Positions 46,116 through 53,198 of a stretch of 53,198 bases of DNA are shown here, one piece after another (position 1 is the stretch's first letter; each line of letters starts with the position of its first letter). A program made the translations under genes and the position numbers. The notes beneath the pieces were generated by a model. That model worked only from the letters and a program-made list of their open reading frames with translations, made no database searches and was not told the DNA's origin. This stretch comes from a virus. The stretch spans positions 1 through 53,198 of the IMG/VR virus record IMGVR_UViG_3300027734_000099. One strand, 5' to 3'.

Positions 46116-48088
46116 TTAGCTTCTCCCCACCGTTTAACAATTGTAATGTCTGCAAGCATTGGTACCTGCAAAGCTTTAATTTCTTCCATAGCTTTACGAA
46201 TCTGTTCGGCTGTTTCTTCTGCAATTTCAGTAGGAGTAACAGTTACTAACTCATCGTGCACAGTTAGGATCAGAGACGCCTCTTCTGGAATCATCTTGTT
46301 AGCCCTAATCATAGCAAGCTTAATGAGGTCTGCTGCCGACCCCTGGATTACCGTGTTAAAGGCCTGACGCTCTGCTCTAGACCGTTTCCAGACCTCATTA
46401 GACCTAAGGTCGGGTAGATAACGTCTACGCTTTAAAAGGGTGCTGACATAAGGAATTGGTGCTTGCCTACGGCTATCAGCAATAACTTGTTTCTTGTACC
46501 TAGCAACTGATGGAAACTTCCTAATAAACTCATCAAGTAAGTCCCTAGCCTCTGCCAAAGAACAACCAATTGAGTCGGAAATCTTGTCTGGACCTACACC
46601 ATAAGCAAGAGATAGAACTAATACCTTACCCGCTTTGCGGTCTACGCCCATTGTGTTACCAATAGTTGTATAAATATCTTCTCCGTTTAAGTAGGCACCG
46701 CACATAATTCGATCTTGGCTAAAGGATGCAATAACACGTGGTTCAATCTGACTGTAGTCAGCAACAACTAAAGAGTAACCCTCTGGAGCTACAAATAAAT
46801 TGCGGATTGCTTTGCCGTTTACTGTGTGGGGGGCAGGTACGTTTTGAAGGTTAGGGTTACGACTAGAAAAACGACCGGTCTCAGCACCGTACTGTACAAA
46901 GTCCGTGTGGATTCGGCCTTTAAACATAATACTTTTCTTAGAGGTAACTTTAGATTTACCTGCAAGAGTTCTAGTTATATCCCCACCCATGTACGGGATT
47001 ACGTAAGTTGTTAAAAGCTTATTAAGATCAGAATACTCAATTAATGCATCAACTAAAAGATCTTTTCCTGCAAAAGCCTGCAGCGCAGGTTCTGATACAG
47101 AGTAATCTGCTACTGAAGAAGGCTGGCCTTCTTCCGCACGTTTTTGTCCAGCAGGGGTCAAAACTTTAGGCCGTAAACCTCTACCCCCGTCTTTCTTAGA
47201 CGAGTAAAGAAGTTTTTGTTTTTCTGGAACACTATTAATGTTAATAGCTTTTCCAGCAAGACGATAGATATTTGCTTTACAGGTTTCTAGCTGTACCTCA
47301 AGGTTTGCTTTAAGTTTACTTAGCTCAGTAACATCAATATCTGCGCCACGAAGTTCCATGCGACAGATAACTTCAAGAACGTCCATCTCTAAATTAAAAA
47401 TGCCAGACAAACCATCTGTAAGAAGGTTTGATTGATACTTTAAATACAGCTTCCAAGTCCACTCTGCGTCAAGAGCGGCGTAGGTAGCTACTTCTTCAAA
47501 GGAATACTTCTCTACTTCTTTACCCACACCCTTAACCATGTGGTACCCAAACTCACGCTTTAGACAGTCATCAAGACCTAGATCATTACGGTTTTGATTG
47601 TCTAAGATAAACGCAGCATTTAGCGTACAAAAATACTTAGGTGATGGGAGCTTTCCTACGTACTTAGTAACGCTTTGCAAATCAAACTTAAGGTTATGCC
47701 CAATCTTTACCTTATCTCCATTAAGTAAAGGTTTAAGGGCTTTAAACACTTCTCCAGCAGTTAGTTGCTCAGGTGCTGGACCAAATACCTTTGTTGCTTT
47801 GCGCTCATCTTTACTATAGTCAGAGTCTCGTAGTTCCATGCCTTTTGCAACACGCGCCACTGCAGAAGGTAGCAGCGGATAGTCTGTACGAAGATACTCA
47901 CCATTTGGGTGGCCCATAGGAATCACATCGACTCGACCATGAGTTGCTAAAGCAATCCAAGTAACAGTGTTTTGACGTGGGTCTCCGCGATGGTCTCCAA
48001 CAGTTTCTACGTCAAAACAAAACGCGTCTACTTTATCGTAGGCGTTAACTAATTTTTTAAGTTGTTTTTCGGTTGTAACAATATTCAT
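46112..48088 (-). CDS. polA: Family A DNA polymerase with 3'-5' exonuclease
   Basis: 658 residues. Exonuclease motif FCFDVETVG lies at the start. The polymerase has motif A VVADYSQIEPRVIASF, motif B KVLVLSLAYGVG and motif C LTVHDELVTV. The 5'-3' nuclease domain of host Pol I is absent, as usual for phage enzymes. The insertion CKANIYRLAGKAININ is typical of the fingers region. It replicates phage DNA. The preceding spacer 48089-48168 has a long hairpin. Confidence 0.95.
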   Translation of the reverse strand: MNIVTTEKQLKKLVNAYDKVDAFCFDVETVGDHRGDPRQNTVTWIALATHGRVDVIPMGHPNGEYLRTDYPLLPSAVARVAKGMELRDSDYSKDERKATKVFGPAPEQLTAGEVFKALKPLLNGDKVKIGHNLKFDLQSVTKYVGKLPSPKYFCTLNAAFILDNQNRNDLGLDDCLKREFGYHMVKGVGKEVEKYSFEEVATYAALDAEWTWKLYLKYQSNLLTDGLSGIFNLEMDVLEVICRMELRGADIDVTELSKLKANLEVQLETCKANIYRLAGKAININSVPEKQKLLYSSKKDGGRGLRPKVLTPAGQKRAEEGQPSSVADYSVSEPALQAFAGKDLLVDALIEYSDLNKLLTTYVIPYMGGDITRTLAGKSKVTSKKSIMFKGRIHTDFVQYGAETGRFSSRNPNLQNVPAPHTVNGKAIRNLFVAPEGYSLVVADYSQIEPRVIASFSQDRIMCGAYLNGEDIYTTIGNTMGVDRKAGKVLVLSLAYGVGPDKISDSIGCSLAEARDLLDEFIRKFPSVARYKKQVIADSRRQAPIPYVSTLLKRRRYLPDLRSNEVWKRSRAERQAFNTVIQGSAADLIKLAMIRANKMIPEEASLILTVHDELVTVTPTEIAEETAEQIRKAMEEIKALQVPMLADITIVKRWGEAK

Positions 48089-48108
48089 AACGCTCCCTTG
48101 TTAGGTGC

Positions 48109-48154
48109 GCTGAGGGCTCATCAGAGAAAGGAGACAAGAGAATGAGCCCTCAGC
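48109..48154 (-). terminator. Long 13-pair hairpin between SSB and polymerase genes
   Basis: GCTGAGGGCTCAT (48109-48121) pairs perfectly with ATGAGCCCTCAGC (48142-48154), loop 20 bases. It lies just after the SSB-like gene when read leftward. No T-run follows, so it may attenuate or protect the SSB transcript, lowering polymerase expression. Confidence 0.6.
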
Positions 48155-48168
48155 ACTATTAGTTGAGG

Positions 48169-48870
48169 TTAGTTAGCTGATGCAATTTCACGAGCAATCT
48201 CAGCAAGTTCAGCCTTGGTAGATGTGTGAAGTGCATCTGGTCCAAGTGGCTTCATTGTTTTAATTAGCTCTGAGGCTGCAACAGGGTCAATACCCCAATC
48301 CTCAGCAAGGTCACGCTCTTTTACAGGAGTAATTGAGTATGATGTTTTTGTACCGGCGCCTGTTTTGCTTACAGCCCAGTAGATGTCAGGACGACTAAGT
48401 GGGCCAGTCTTCTTATCAGAATCAAGCTTCTCAAGTTGTCCACATAGACGAACACCAACAATCATTAACTGAAGTTGTGGGTCTTCGTCAGATAGATTAA
48501 GAACAGTAAACGCAAATTTTTGATCTGGCTTACTTCCGACAGCAACTAGCGGGTCACCCTCACCAATGCTTATAAATGACTTCTTTCCAGGACGGTTAAC
48601 CCAGTGCTGCATAAAGCTCATTGGCTCATTACCAATAAACTTAATTAGCTGGACGTCTTCGTCAAATCGGAAGTCGGTTGCGAATGTTTTGTTGGACTTT
48701 GCTACAGCCTTCTTAGCTGCTGCCCAACCGGTTTGAATTACTGAAGAACGCTCAGGAACTTCAGTCTCATCTTCGGCTGCAAAGATTTCTTCAAGATTCT
48801 CTGCAGTAGGTGTCTCGACTACATAAGAGTCGACGTTAGGTGTTTCGTTGTTTTCAATGCGGATACCCAT
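48169..48870 (-). CDS. Putative ssDNA-binding protein
   Basis: 233 residues. An acidic N-terminal 35 residues, then a segment around GWAAAKKAVAKSNKTFATDF, QLIKFIGNEPMSFMQHWVNR and a KTGPLSRPDIYWAVSKTG block. I recall this layout from actinophage ssDNA-binding candidates next to polymerases. No OB-fold motif can be certified by eye. GAAAGGAATATCCAA precedes the ATG. A 3' hairpin follows. It probably covers ssDNA at the fork. Confidence 0.55.
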   Translation of the reverse strand: MGIRIENNETPNVDSYVVETPTAENLEEIFAAEDETEVPERSSVIQTGWAAAKKAVAKSNKTFATDFRFDEDVQLIKFIGNEPMSFMQHWVNRPGKKSFISIGEGDPLVAVGSKPDQKFAFTVLNLSDEDPQLQLMIVGVRLCGQLEKLDSDKKTGPLSRPDIYWAVSKTGAGTKTSYSITPVKERDLAEDWGIDPVAASELIKTMKPLGPDALHTSTKAELAEIAREIASAN

Positions 48871-48916
48871 TTGGATATTCCTTTCATAGTCAATGGATCA
48901 ATGGATCATGGTCATA

Positions 48917-49381
48917 TTAAGTTGTTTCTTGAGAGTGAATCTTAGTCCACTTTTCCATCAATTCAATTGATAGATCAGGATGTCGATTCCAGTCAATCCT
49001 AGGGGCTTCAAGAAGTCCCCGAGACTGAAAACTCTCGATAGTTGCTTCGACAATTGCTTTGCTGTACATCCGCCATCCGGGCTTCTTTACACCATTAACA
49101 ATCATTGACTTTAAGCGATAGGGTGCACGCGGTATATAACCTTTTCGTTCCCAAAGCCTCAAAGTAACTAACGGTCTGCCTAACGCAAGAGCCATAGCTC
49201 CTGCGCTAAACAATTCTAGCACCTTTCCGTTTGGTAATGCTTTGACTTGTGGGTCAGCATTCCAAGCGGTTGGTGTAGAAACTGTACGTGGTTTTGCATT
49301 TGGATCTGGTTCACGACGTTTGCGTTTAGAGCCAGGGTAGTAATCATCCAGGCTCTTAAACAACTTGTCAACTTCATCCAT
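48917..49381 (-). CDS. MerR/excisionase-like HTH protein
   Basis: 154 residues from MDEVDKLFKSLDDYYPG; this ATG at 49381 overlaps the 3' end of the DUF6065-like gene. ELFSAGAMALALGRPLVTLR, LWERKGYIPRAPYRLK and YSKAIVEATIESFQ look like a winged-helix MerR-type DNA-binding part. The preceding linker is basic (GSKRKRREPDPNAKP). It might regulate transcription or bind DNA architecture. There is no integrase nearby, so excision is unlikely. Confidence 0.65.
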   Translation of the reverse strand: MDEVDKLFKSLDDYYPGSKRKRREPDPNAKPRTVSTPTAWNADPQVKALPNGKVLELFSAGAMALALGRPLVTLRLWERKGYIPRAPYRLKSMIVNGVKKPGWRMYSKAIVEATIESFQSRGLLEAPRIDWNRHPDLSIELMEKWTKIHSQETT

Positions 49382-50084
49382 AGTTTTTTTTTGTCCAAAA
49401 ATTCTTTTTATAGGACCGATAAATAGTTTGAGCAAACTTATTGTACCTAAGTATAGAGTCTTTTTTAGAAAACTCAAGTTGCTTTCTAGACCAGCTGTCT
49501 CGTTTGATTGGAATTATTTGAACTATTGGAGTTCCTTTTTCAATAATTCCTTCAAAGCCTTTTCTTATATAAAAAGGAAAATCAACTGACATTGGGTGGG
49601 AATCAGCGTCTACTATCCCACTCAGGGTTTGAAAAGGAAGATCCATCCTATTTAAAGGATGAGTAAACAGAAGGCTGTAACCAGGAGGCGTTTCAATTAC
49701 AACATTGTTTAAAAATTTATACGCCACATTTACATAGTCTTCTGAAACAGGAAACCCTTGAGTTTGAACGGTTGGGTGGTTAGCCACCATCTCTTCTTCT
49801 ACGCGCCACTTAAACTCTGGATAGCCGTGAATGTTATTGGAAACCTCAACATCCGCAGATAAAGTAAGCATGTACCCTGCAGAAAAAGAATCAAGAACAG
49901 GCTGACACCATTTCATAGTTGCCATAGAACCCTTGCTAGCCATGTCTAAAGTAACTTTGTCGTGACCAGGCAGCATGTGCCTCATATCTTTAAACCATTT
50001 TGGTATGCTAGAAATTGCAGGGGTTGGAAACGGCTCAGTAACACTGGATACAAGTGTTTGAGGTATAAGTTTTAGTGTTTTCAC
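49374..50084 (-). CDS. DUF6065-like protein, copy 2
   Basis: 236 residues. Shares GYSLLFTHPLNRMDLPF, FEGIIEKGTPIVQIIPIKRD and a similar N-terminal half (TPAISSIPKWFKDM) with the product of 10563-11267. In some large phages this family is near structural genes. Function unknown. The gene lies at the start of a small run with the MerR-like gene. Confidence 0.72.
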   Translation of the reverse strand: MKTLKLIPQTLVSSVTEPFPTPAISSIPKWFKDMRHMLPGHDKVTLDMASKGSMATMKWCQPVLDSFSAGYMLTLSADVEVSNNIHGYPEFKWRVEEEMVANHPTVQTQGFPVSEDYVNVAYKFLNNVVIETPPGYSLLFTHPLNRMDLPFQTLSGIVDADSHPMSVDFPFYIRKGFEGIIEKGTPIVQIIPIKRDSWSRKQLEFSKKDSILRYNKFAQTIYRSYKKNFWTKKNYG

Positions 50085-50092
50085 GTTTTTCC

Positions 50093-50527
50093 TTAAGATT
50101 TAGAAGGAATAAAAGCCCAAGTAATTTTCTTAGGGAACATCGTATCGATATCCTCTTCAGTTAATTTACCTTCGTATAGACAAGACATTACCTCGTCTTC
50201 GTTAAGCACTGGCTGCATAGAGTAGCAGCGGTCTGCTAAACCTTTTTCTTTAAGAATTTTAGCTGCTTGATCTACATCAAGTGTTTGAGAAACTTTGCGT
50301 TGACGTTGCAAAGATCGATACCCATCTACCTCTTGTTCTAGTGGATACCATAGATGACCTTTGTCATCTGGCTCTCCCTCTGCATCTACAAGATCAGAAA
50401 GAAATGTTTTTAATTGTGATTGTTCTTTAGTTAAATCGTCAACTTGACGCTTAATAGCAATAAACTGTTGAACTTTACTTAGTACTGAACTTACCGGTTT
50501 TTTGTCCGGTGGGATGATATTTGGCAT
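50093..50527 (-). CDS. Hypothetical helical protein
   Basis: 144 residues. A coiled-coil-like segment (VQQFIAIKRQVDDLTKEQSQ) leads to a beta-rich DDKGHLWYPLEQEVDGYRS. The C-terminal half has an acidic helical part (LTEEDIDTMFP). GGAGGCAACATG gives a good ribosome site and a promoter lies just upstream. Not recognised. Possibly binds DNA or a polymerase. Confidence 0.65.
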   Translation of the reverse strand: MPNIIPPDKKPVSSVLSKVQQFIAIKRQVDDLTKEQSQLKTFLSDLVDAEGEPDDKGHLWYPLEQEVDGYRSLQRQRKVSQTLDVDQAAKILKEKGLADRCYSMQPVLNEDEVMSCLYEGKLTEEDIDTMFPKKITWAFIPSKS

Positions 50528-50547
50528 GTTGCCTCCTTTAAAAACAT

Positions 50548-50575
50548 CCTATACCACCCCACCGACAAAGTGCAA
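50548..50575 (-). promoter_or_regulatory. Promoter for the gene at 50093-50527
   Basis: On the minus strand TTGCAC (50575-50570) and TATAGG (50553-50548) are 16 bases apart, resembling a host-type -35/-10 pair. It lies right after the Hsp20 stop and 21 bases before the ATG, and drives leftward genes from 50527 on. Confidence 0.5.
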
Positions 50576-50576
50576 G

Positions 50577-51068
50577 TTACTTGATGGTAATAGTTTTAGG
50601 CTTCTTTTCCTCAGGAAATTCTTGCTTCAAAGTAATTCGAAGCAGACCGTCCTTGAGCTCAGCGCCCTTTACAACTACGTACTCAGCTAAAGCAAAATTC
50701 TGTGAGAATTCCCGACCTGCAATGCCTTTATGAACATAGTTAGTTTCAGCGTCTGAAAGCTTGCCTTCTACGGTCAGCGTAAGTTCTTTGACCGTAATTG
50801 TGATGTCTTTCTTTGAGAAACCAGCAACCGCTAACTCTAAAACATGCTCATCCCCATTTTTAAGAACGTTATATGGAGGATATGTAGAGGTTTTTGCTTC
50901 TAACGCAAGTTCCTTGAGAGTTTCAAACATTGGATCAAAGCCAATTGCCCATCGATTAATGTTTGGAAATAAGCTGTTTATTGTTAATGGGGCTGGAAGT
51001 TGTGCTGGCTTTTTAATGTGCCAGTCGTGATCTGGGTAGCCTTTTCCAGGCATAGGCAGAATAGCCAT
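50577..51068 (-). CDS. Small heat-shock protein (Hsp20)
   Basis: 163 residues. The alpha-crystallin-like core begins near residue 62 (TYPPYNVLKNGDEHVLELAV, AGFSKKDITITVKELTLTVE) and continues to REFSQNFALAEYV and a final strand with GLLRITLKQ. Hsp20 holds unfolding proteins; many large phages carry one, possibly for virion assembly. The N-terminal part is Pro-rich. A ribosome site AAGGAGATAATT precedes the ATG. Confidence 0.88.
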   Translation of the reverse strand: MAILPMPGKGYPDHDWHIKKPAQLPAPLTINSLFPNINRWAIGFDPMFETLKELALEAKTSTYPPYNVLKNGDEHVLELAVAGFSKKDITITVKELTLTVEGKLSDAETNYVHKGIAGREFSQNFALAEYVVVKGAELKDGLLRITLKQEFPEEKKPKTITIK

Positions 51069-51148
51069 AATTATCTCCTTAGACGATAACTAGTAATAGA
51101 CCCCCCATTGTGGGCAGGTCTTAAGGTGTAACAATAGTACCACGGGGT

Positions 51149-51292
51149 TTATTCCGCAATATACTTTTTTAATGCCTCAACGATCACGTCGGTCACTGTG
51201 CGGCCCTCGATGGCGGCCTTGTCTTTTACAGCAGCCCAAAGGTCGCTGGCTACACGAATAGTCCGTGTTGGTGTCTTAGGTGCGTTAGGCAT
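51149..51292 (-). CDS. Ribbon-helix-helix-like DNA-binding protein
   Basis: 47 residues. TRTIRVASDLWAAVKDKAA, then TVTDVIVEALKKYI matches the CopG/RHH pattern: a beta strand, helix, turn, helix. Dimeric DNA binders of this kind repress promoters. The ATG at 51292 lies 10 bases after the helicase stop, with no clear ribosome site. Confidence 0.68.
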   Translation of the reverse strand: MPNAPKTPTRTIRVASDLWAAVKDKAAIEGRTVTDVIVEALKKYIAE

Positions 51293-51301
51293 TGAATAAG
51301 T

Positions 51302-52864
51302 CTAAACCGTGATGTTCTGTAGGAAAGCCTTAAGTGAGCCTGCAGTTAAAGCTACCCCGCCTTTGTCGTCAATGCCTTCCCCGTCTACTACAGCGTTAGC
51401 AATTGCTATTTTTTGCTGCAACATAGTGTGTTGACGCTCTTCAATAGAGCCTTCCATTAAAAAGTCTTGGATTACTATGGTCGACCAGGTAGATGACGCC
51501 CTACGAATTCTACCGTTGCGTTGTACAGCGAGGCCAGCATTCCACGGCAAGTCGTAATTGATGAGAAGATTAGCTTGAGGCAAATCCACACCATACCCAC
51601 CGGCATCAGAACTAACAAGTATGCGAATACTGGGATCAGTTTGAAAACTAACTTTAGATTCTTCTTTAGCCTTAGCATTCATTTCTCCTGTGTAAGGGGT
51701 ACTACCCCAGCTTGAGAGTAAGGTATCTCTAATAATATCTACCATATGAACGTAACTGGTAAATATAACAACTTTGTTGCCTTCATACTCTCCTAAAAAG
51801 TTATCAACATACTCTTTTAATGCAGAAAGTTTAGGAGACTTAGTTACTTTATCTAAACGGCCGGTTTCTTTTAGGTCAGCTACATACCCAGAAGATTCTA
51901 CTGAAAACTGAAGTAACTCTGGATGATCGCAAAGCATTCTCAATGACGTTAGTTTAGACATAATTTTTCCTCGTAATGCGTCTGCGCCCTCAAAAGAATT
52001 TGCCTGACCATAATGAGAGAAAATATCAAAGCTAGACCCGTAAGAATCCATAGCTTCATCAAGATCCGTTAAAATCTCATTAGCAATACTCTTATAAAGC
52101 TTAGATCCCGCAGAATCAAATTGAATTAAAATAGGCTCAGCAAATATTGTTTCAGGAAGATAAGGGGCTACATCTGGGTCTGACTGACGTTTACGAACAC
52201 ATGCTGCAGATAAGGTTTTATTTAATAGGGGTAAGTTTCTGTATCTGTCTACGCCACCAAACCTATTTCGTACAATAAACGTTTGATCAAACAAATCAAA
52301 TCTTCCAAGAAGACTATTGTCTACAAACTGCATAATTGAGTAGAGCTCTTCTGGTTTTCCGTTCTCTACCGGTGTACCAGTAAGAGCAAATTTATAATCG
52401 CTCTTTAATTTTTTTACGTACTTGGAGCGTTTGGATCTAAAACTTTTGATTGCGGTTGCTTCGTCGCAGATAATGAATCCTGTAGGGAGCTGTCGTACAT
52501 ACTCCCAGTCATTAACAACTTGCTCGTAGTTAATAATGACGTAATCAACAAGTGTATGCCCCCAGTCGAAGGCTTGCTGGTATTGTTCGATACGCTGTTT
52601 CGGCGTTCCATCAATAACCAAAGGTGTTGAAGAGTCATCGGTAAACTTCCTAATCTGATCTGCCCACTGGTATTTGAGGCTAGATAGACAGATAACTATA
52701 CCTGGCTCCATTATCTTCTGTTCGTCCATAAGACGTTCGATAGCTGCAATTGTAAGCACTGTCTTACCAAGGCCAAGATCATAGGCAACAAGCATCTTGC
52801 CGCGTTCGCACATAGCATCTACAGCTTCCGGTTGATATGGAAGCAAGGTGCCAGTAAACGTCAT
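51302..52864 (-). CDS. SNF2/DEAD-type helicase
   Basis: 520 residues. Motif I YDLGLGKTVLTIAAIERL, motif Ia (VICLSSLKYQWADQIRKF), motif II IICDEATAIKS, motif III FALTGTPVENG, then a C-terminal helicase domain with VIFTSYVHMVDI, SSDAGGYGVDLPQANLLINY and NGRIRRASS. It translocates on dsDNA, probably remodelling or unwinding for replication or repair. It begins the leftward group that contains the RHH gene. Confidence 0.9.
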   Translation of the reverse strand: MTFTGTLLPYQPEAVDAMCERGKMLVAYDLGLGKTVLTIAAIERLMDEQKIMEPGIVICLSSLKYQWADQIRKFTDDSSTPLVIDGTPKQRIEQYQQAFDWGHTLVDYVIINYEQVVNDWEYVRQLPTGFIICDEATAIKSFRSKRSKYVKKLKSDYKFALTGTPVENGKPEELYSIMQFVDNSLLGRFDLFDQTFIVRNRFGGVDRYRNLPLLNKTLSAACVRKRQSDPDVAPYLPETIFAEPILIQFDSAGSKLYKSIANEILTDLDEAMDSYGSSFDIFSHYGQANSFEGADALRGKIMSKLTSLRMLCDHPELLQFSVESSGYVADLKETGRLDKVTKSPKLSALKEYVDNFLGEYEGNKVVIFTSYVHMVDIIRDTLLSSWGSTPYTGEMNAKAKEESKVSFQTDPSIRILVSSDAGGYGVDLPQANLLINYDLPWNAGLAVQRNGRIRRASSTWSTIVIQDFLMEGSIEERQHTMLQQKIAIANAVVDGEGIDDKGGVALTAGSLKAFLQNITV

Positions 52865-52866
52865 TA

Positions 52867-53046
52867 TTACTCCCCTACTTTCCTAACGGTCACAGGGCCG
52901 CACATAGAAGCGTAGTACTCATCTTCTCGTTTACGAACAGCCTCTTTGCGCCTCTTATATCCCCGAGTGTACTCCATGGCACCACCCATAGAGCCGCCGA
53001 TGCTTTTTCCTTTAGTTACTGCAATTTTACTTCCCTTTTTAGCCAT
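52867..53046 (-). CDS. Small basic hypothetical protein
   Basis: 59 residues starting MAKKGSKIAVTKGKSIGGSM, highly basic, then TRGYKRRKEAVRKREDEY. AGAGGATGCGATCT precedes the ATG at 53046. The next gene overlaps its start. Possibly nucleic-acid-binding. Confidence 0.6.
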   Translation of the reverse strand: MAKKGSKIAVTKGKSIGGSMGGAMEYTRGYKRRKEAVRKREDEYYASMCGPVTVRKVGE

Positions 53047-53197
53047 AGATCGCATCCTCTCCAAAAACAAAATGCTTTGCTTTTGCAATGCCGTACTCAA
53101 TCTGTTCTTTACTCATGTCACCAATATCTTTTAATCCGCTGTCGCCGTAGTTAAAGAACCAACACTCCATGCCTGACTCTTTACATTTAGCAAACAT
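53039..53197 (-). CDS. Short hypothetical protein at the right window edge
   Basis: 52 residues if the ATG at 53197 is the start, but the ribosome site lies outside the window, so the gene may begin upstream. MFAKCKESGMECWFFNYGDS, then a helix IEYGIAKAKHFVF. Two Cys residues, no clear motif. It overlaps the basic gene by 8 bases. Confidence 0.5.
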   Translation of the reverse strand: MFAKCKESGMECWFFNYGDSGLKDIGDMSKEQIEYGIAKAKHFVFGEDAIYG

Positions 53198-53198
53198 T

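Noticed and set aside
48874-48912. Tandem ATGGATCA repeats upstream of the SSB-like gene as an iteron
   Set aside because: Only two full copies are present and they are too short to separate from chance.
48917-49381. Excisionase and hence temperate lifestyle
   Set aside because: The MerR-like fold alone does not show excision, and no integrase or attachment site was found in the window.

Overview
The window is part of a lytic-looking tailed phage (Caudoviricetes) genome whose host is most likely an actinobacterium. A WhiB-family regulator gene (43622-43951), actinobacterial-type small zinc proteins, a class II B12-dependent ribonucleotide reductase and a 20S-proteasome beta-like protein all point that way. 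Base composition is moderate (roughly 40-45 % GC by eye), which fits freshwater actinobacteria better than high-GC soil genera. That host assignment is inference. No integrase, ribosomal RNA, CRISPR array or insertion sequence was found, and no complete tRNA gene was recognised.

Layout by strand block. (1) 1-3671, minus: packaging and head entry. Portal (cut by the left edge), large terminase, and small genes around it. (2) 3894-4433, plus: a secreted lysozyme-like enzyme between two hairpins and a bidirectional terminator. (3) 4471-11267, minus: virion-associated genes, including a 676-residue low-complexity protein, a PASTA-containing structural protein, a proteasome-beta-like hydrolase, a KTSC-like protein and a DUF6065-like protein. 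(4) 11548-23721, plus: a block of many small genes, many of them zinc-binding. Its first 6 kb has long spacers full of perfect RNA hairpins. The block also holds a MoxR-type AAA ATPase followed by a VWA/HExxH protein, and ends in a strong convergent terminator. (5) 23782-34408, minus: ribonucleotide reductase, a possible tRNA-guanine-transglycosylase-like protein, a HAD-like protein, a nucleotidyltransferase-fold protein, then a run of small basic virion-type proteins and holin-like membrane proteins. (6) 34477-38152, plus: a very large secreted Pro-rich protein, small membrane proteins and a CHAP endolysin, read as a lysis and cell-surface cassette. (7) 38149-53198, minus: replication, recombination and regulation. 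This block holds a metallophosphoesterase nuclease, SpoVS-like protein, three PD-(D/E)XK nucleases, dNMP kinase, WhiB, RecA, family A DNA polymerase, a putative ssDNA-binding protein, a MerR-like protein, Hsp20 and an SNF2 helicase.

How they work together: block 7 copies and repairs the genome, with dNTPs from the reductase and dNMP kinase. WhiB, MerR-like, RHH and HTH proteins probably time transcription. Portal and terminase package DNA, and blocks 2 and 6 open the cell. Genes within blocks are packed tightly, often sharing ATGA, GTGA or TAATG junctions, so translation is probably coupled.

The items most worth a second look are: a 282-nt RNA-like element at 13017-13298 closed by a 25-position helix and lying between genes; its smaller structured neighbours at 12080-12811 and 15090-15467; the proteasome-beta-like protein with all expected catalytic residues; the phage SpoVS homologue; the 834-residue secreted protein; and a possible +1 frameshift at 14520. 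Family names are from memory of family signatures. No database search was possible.
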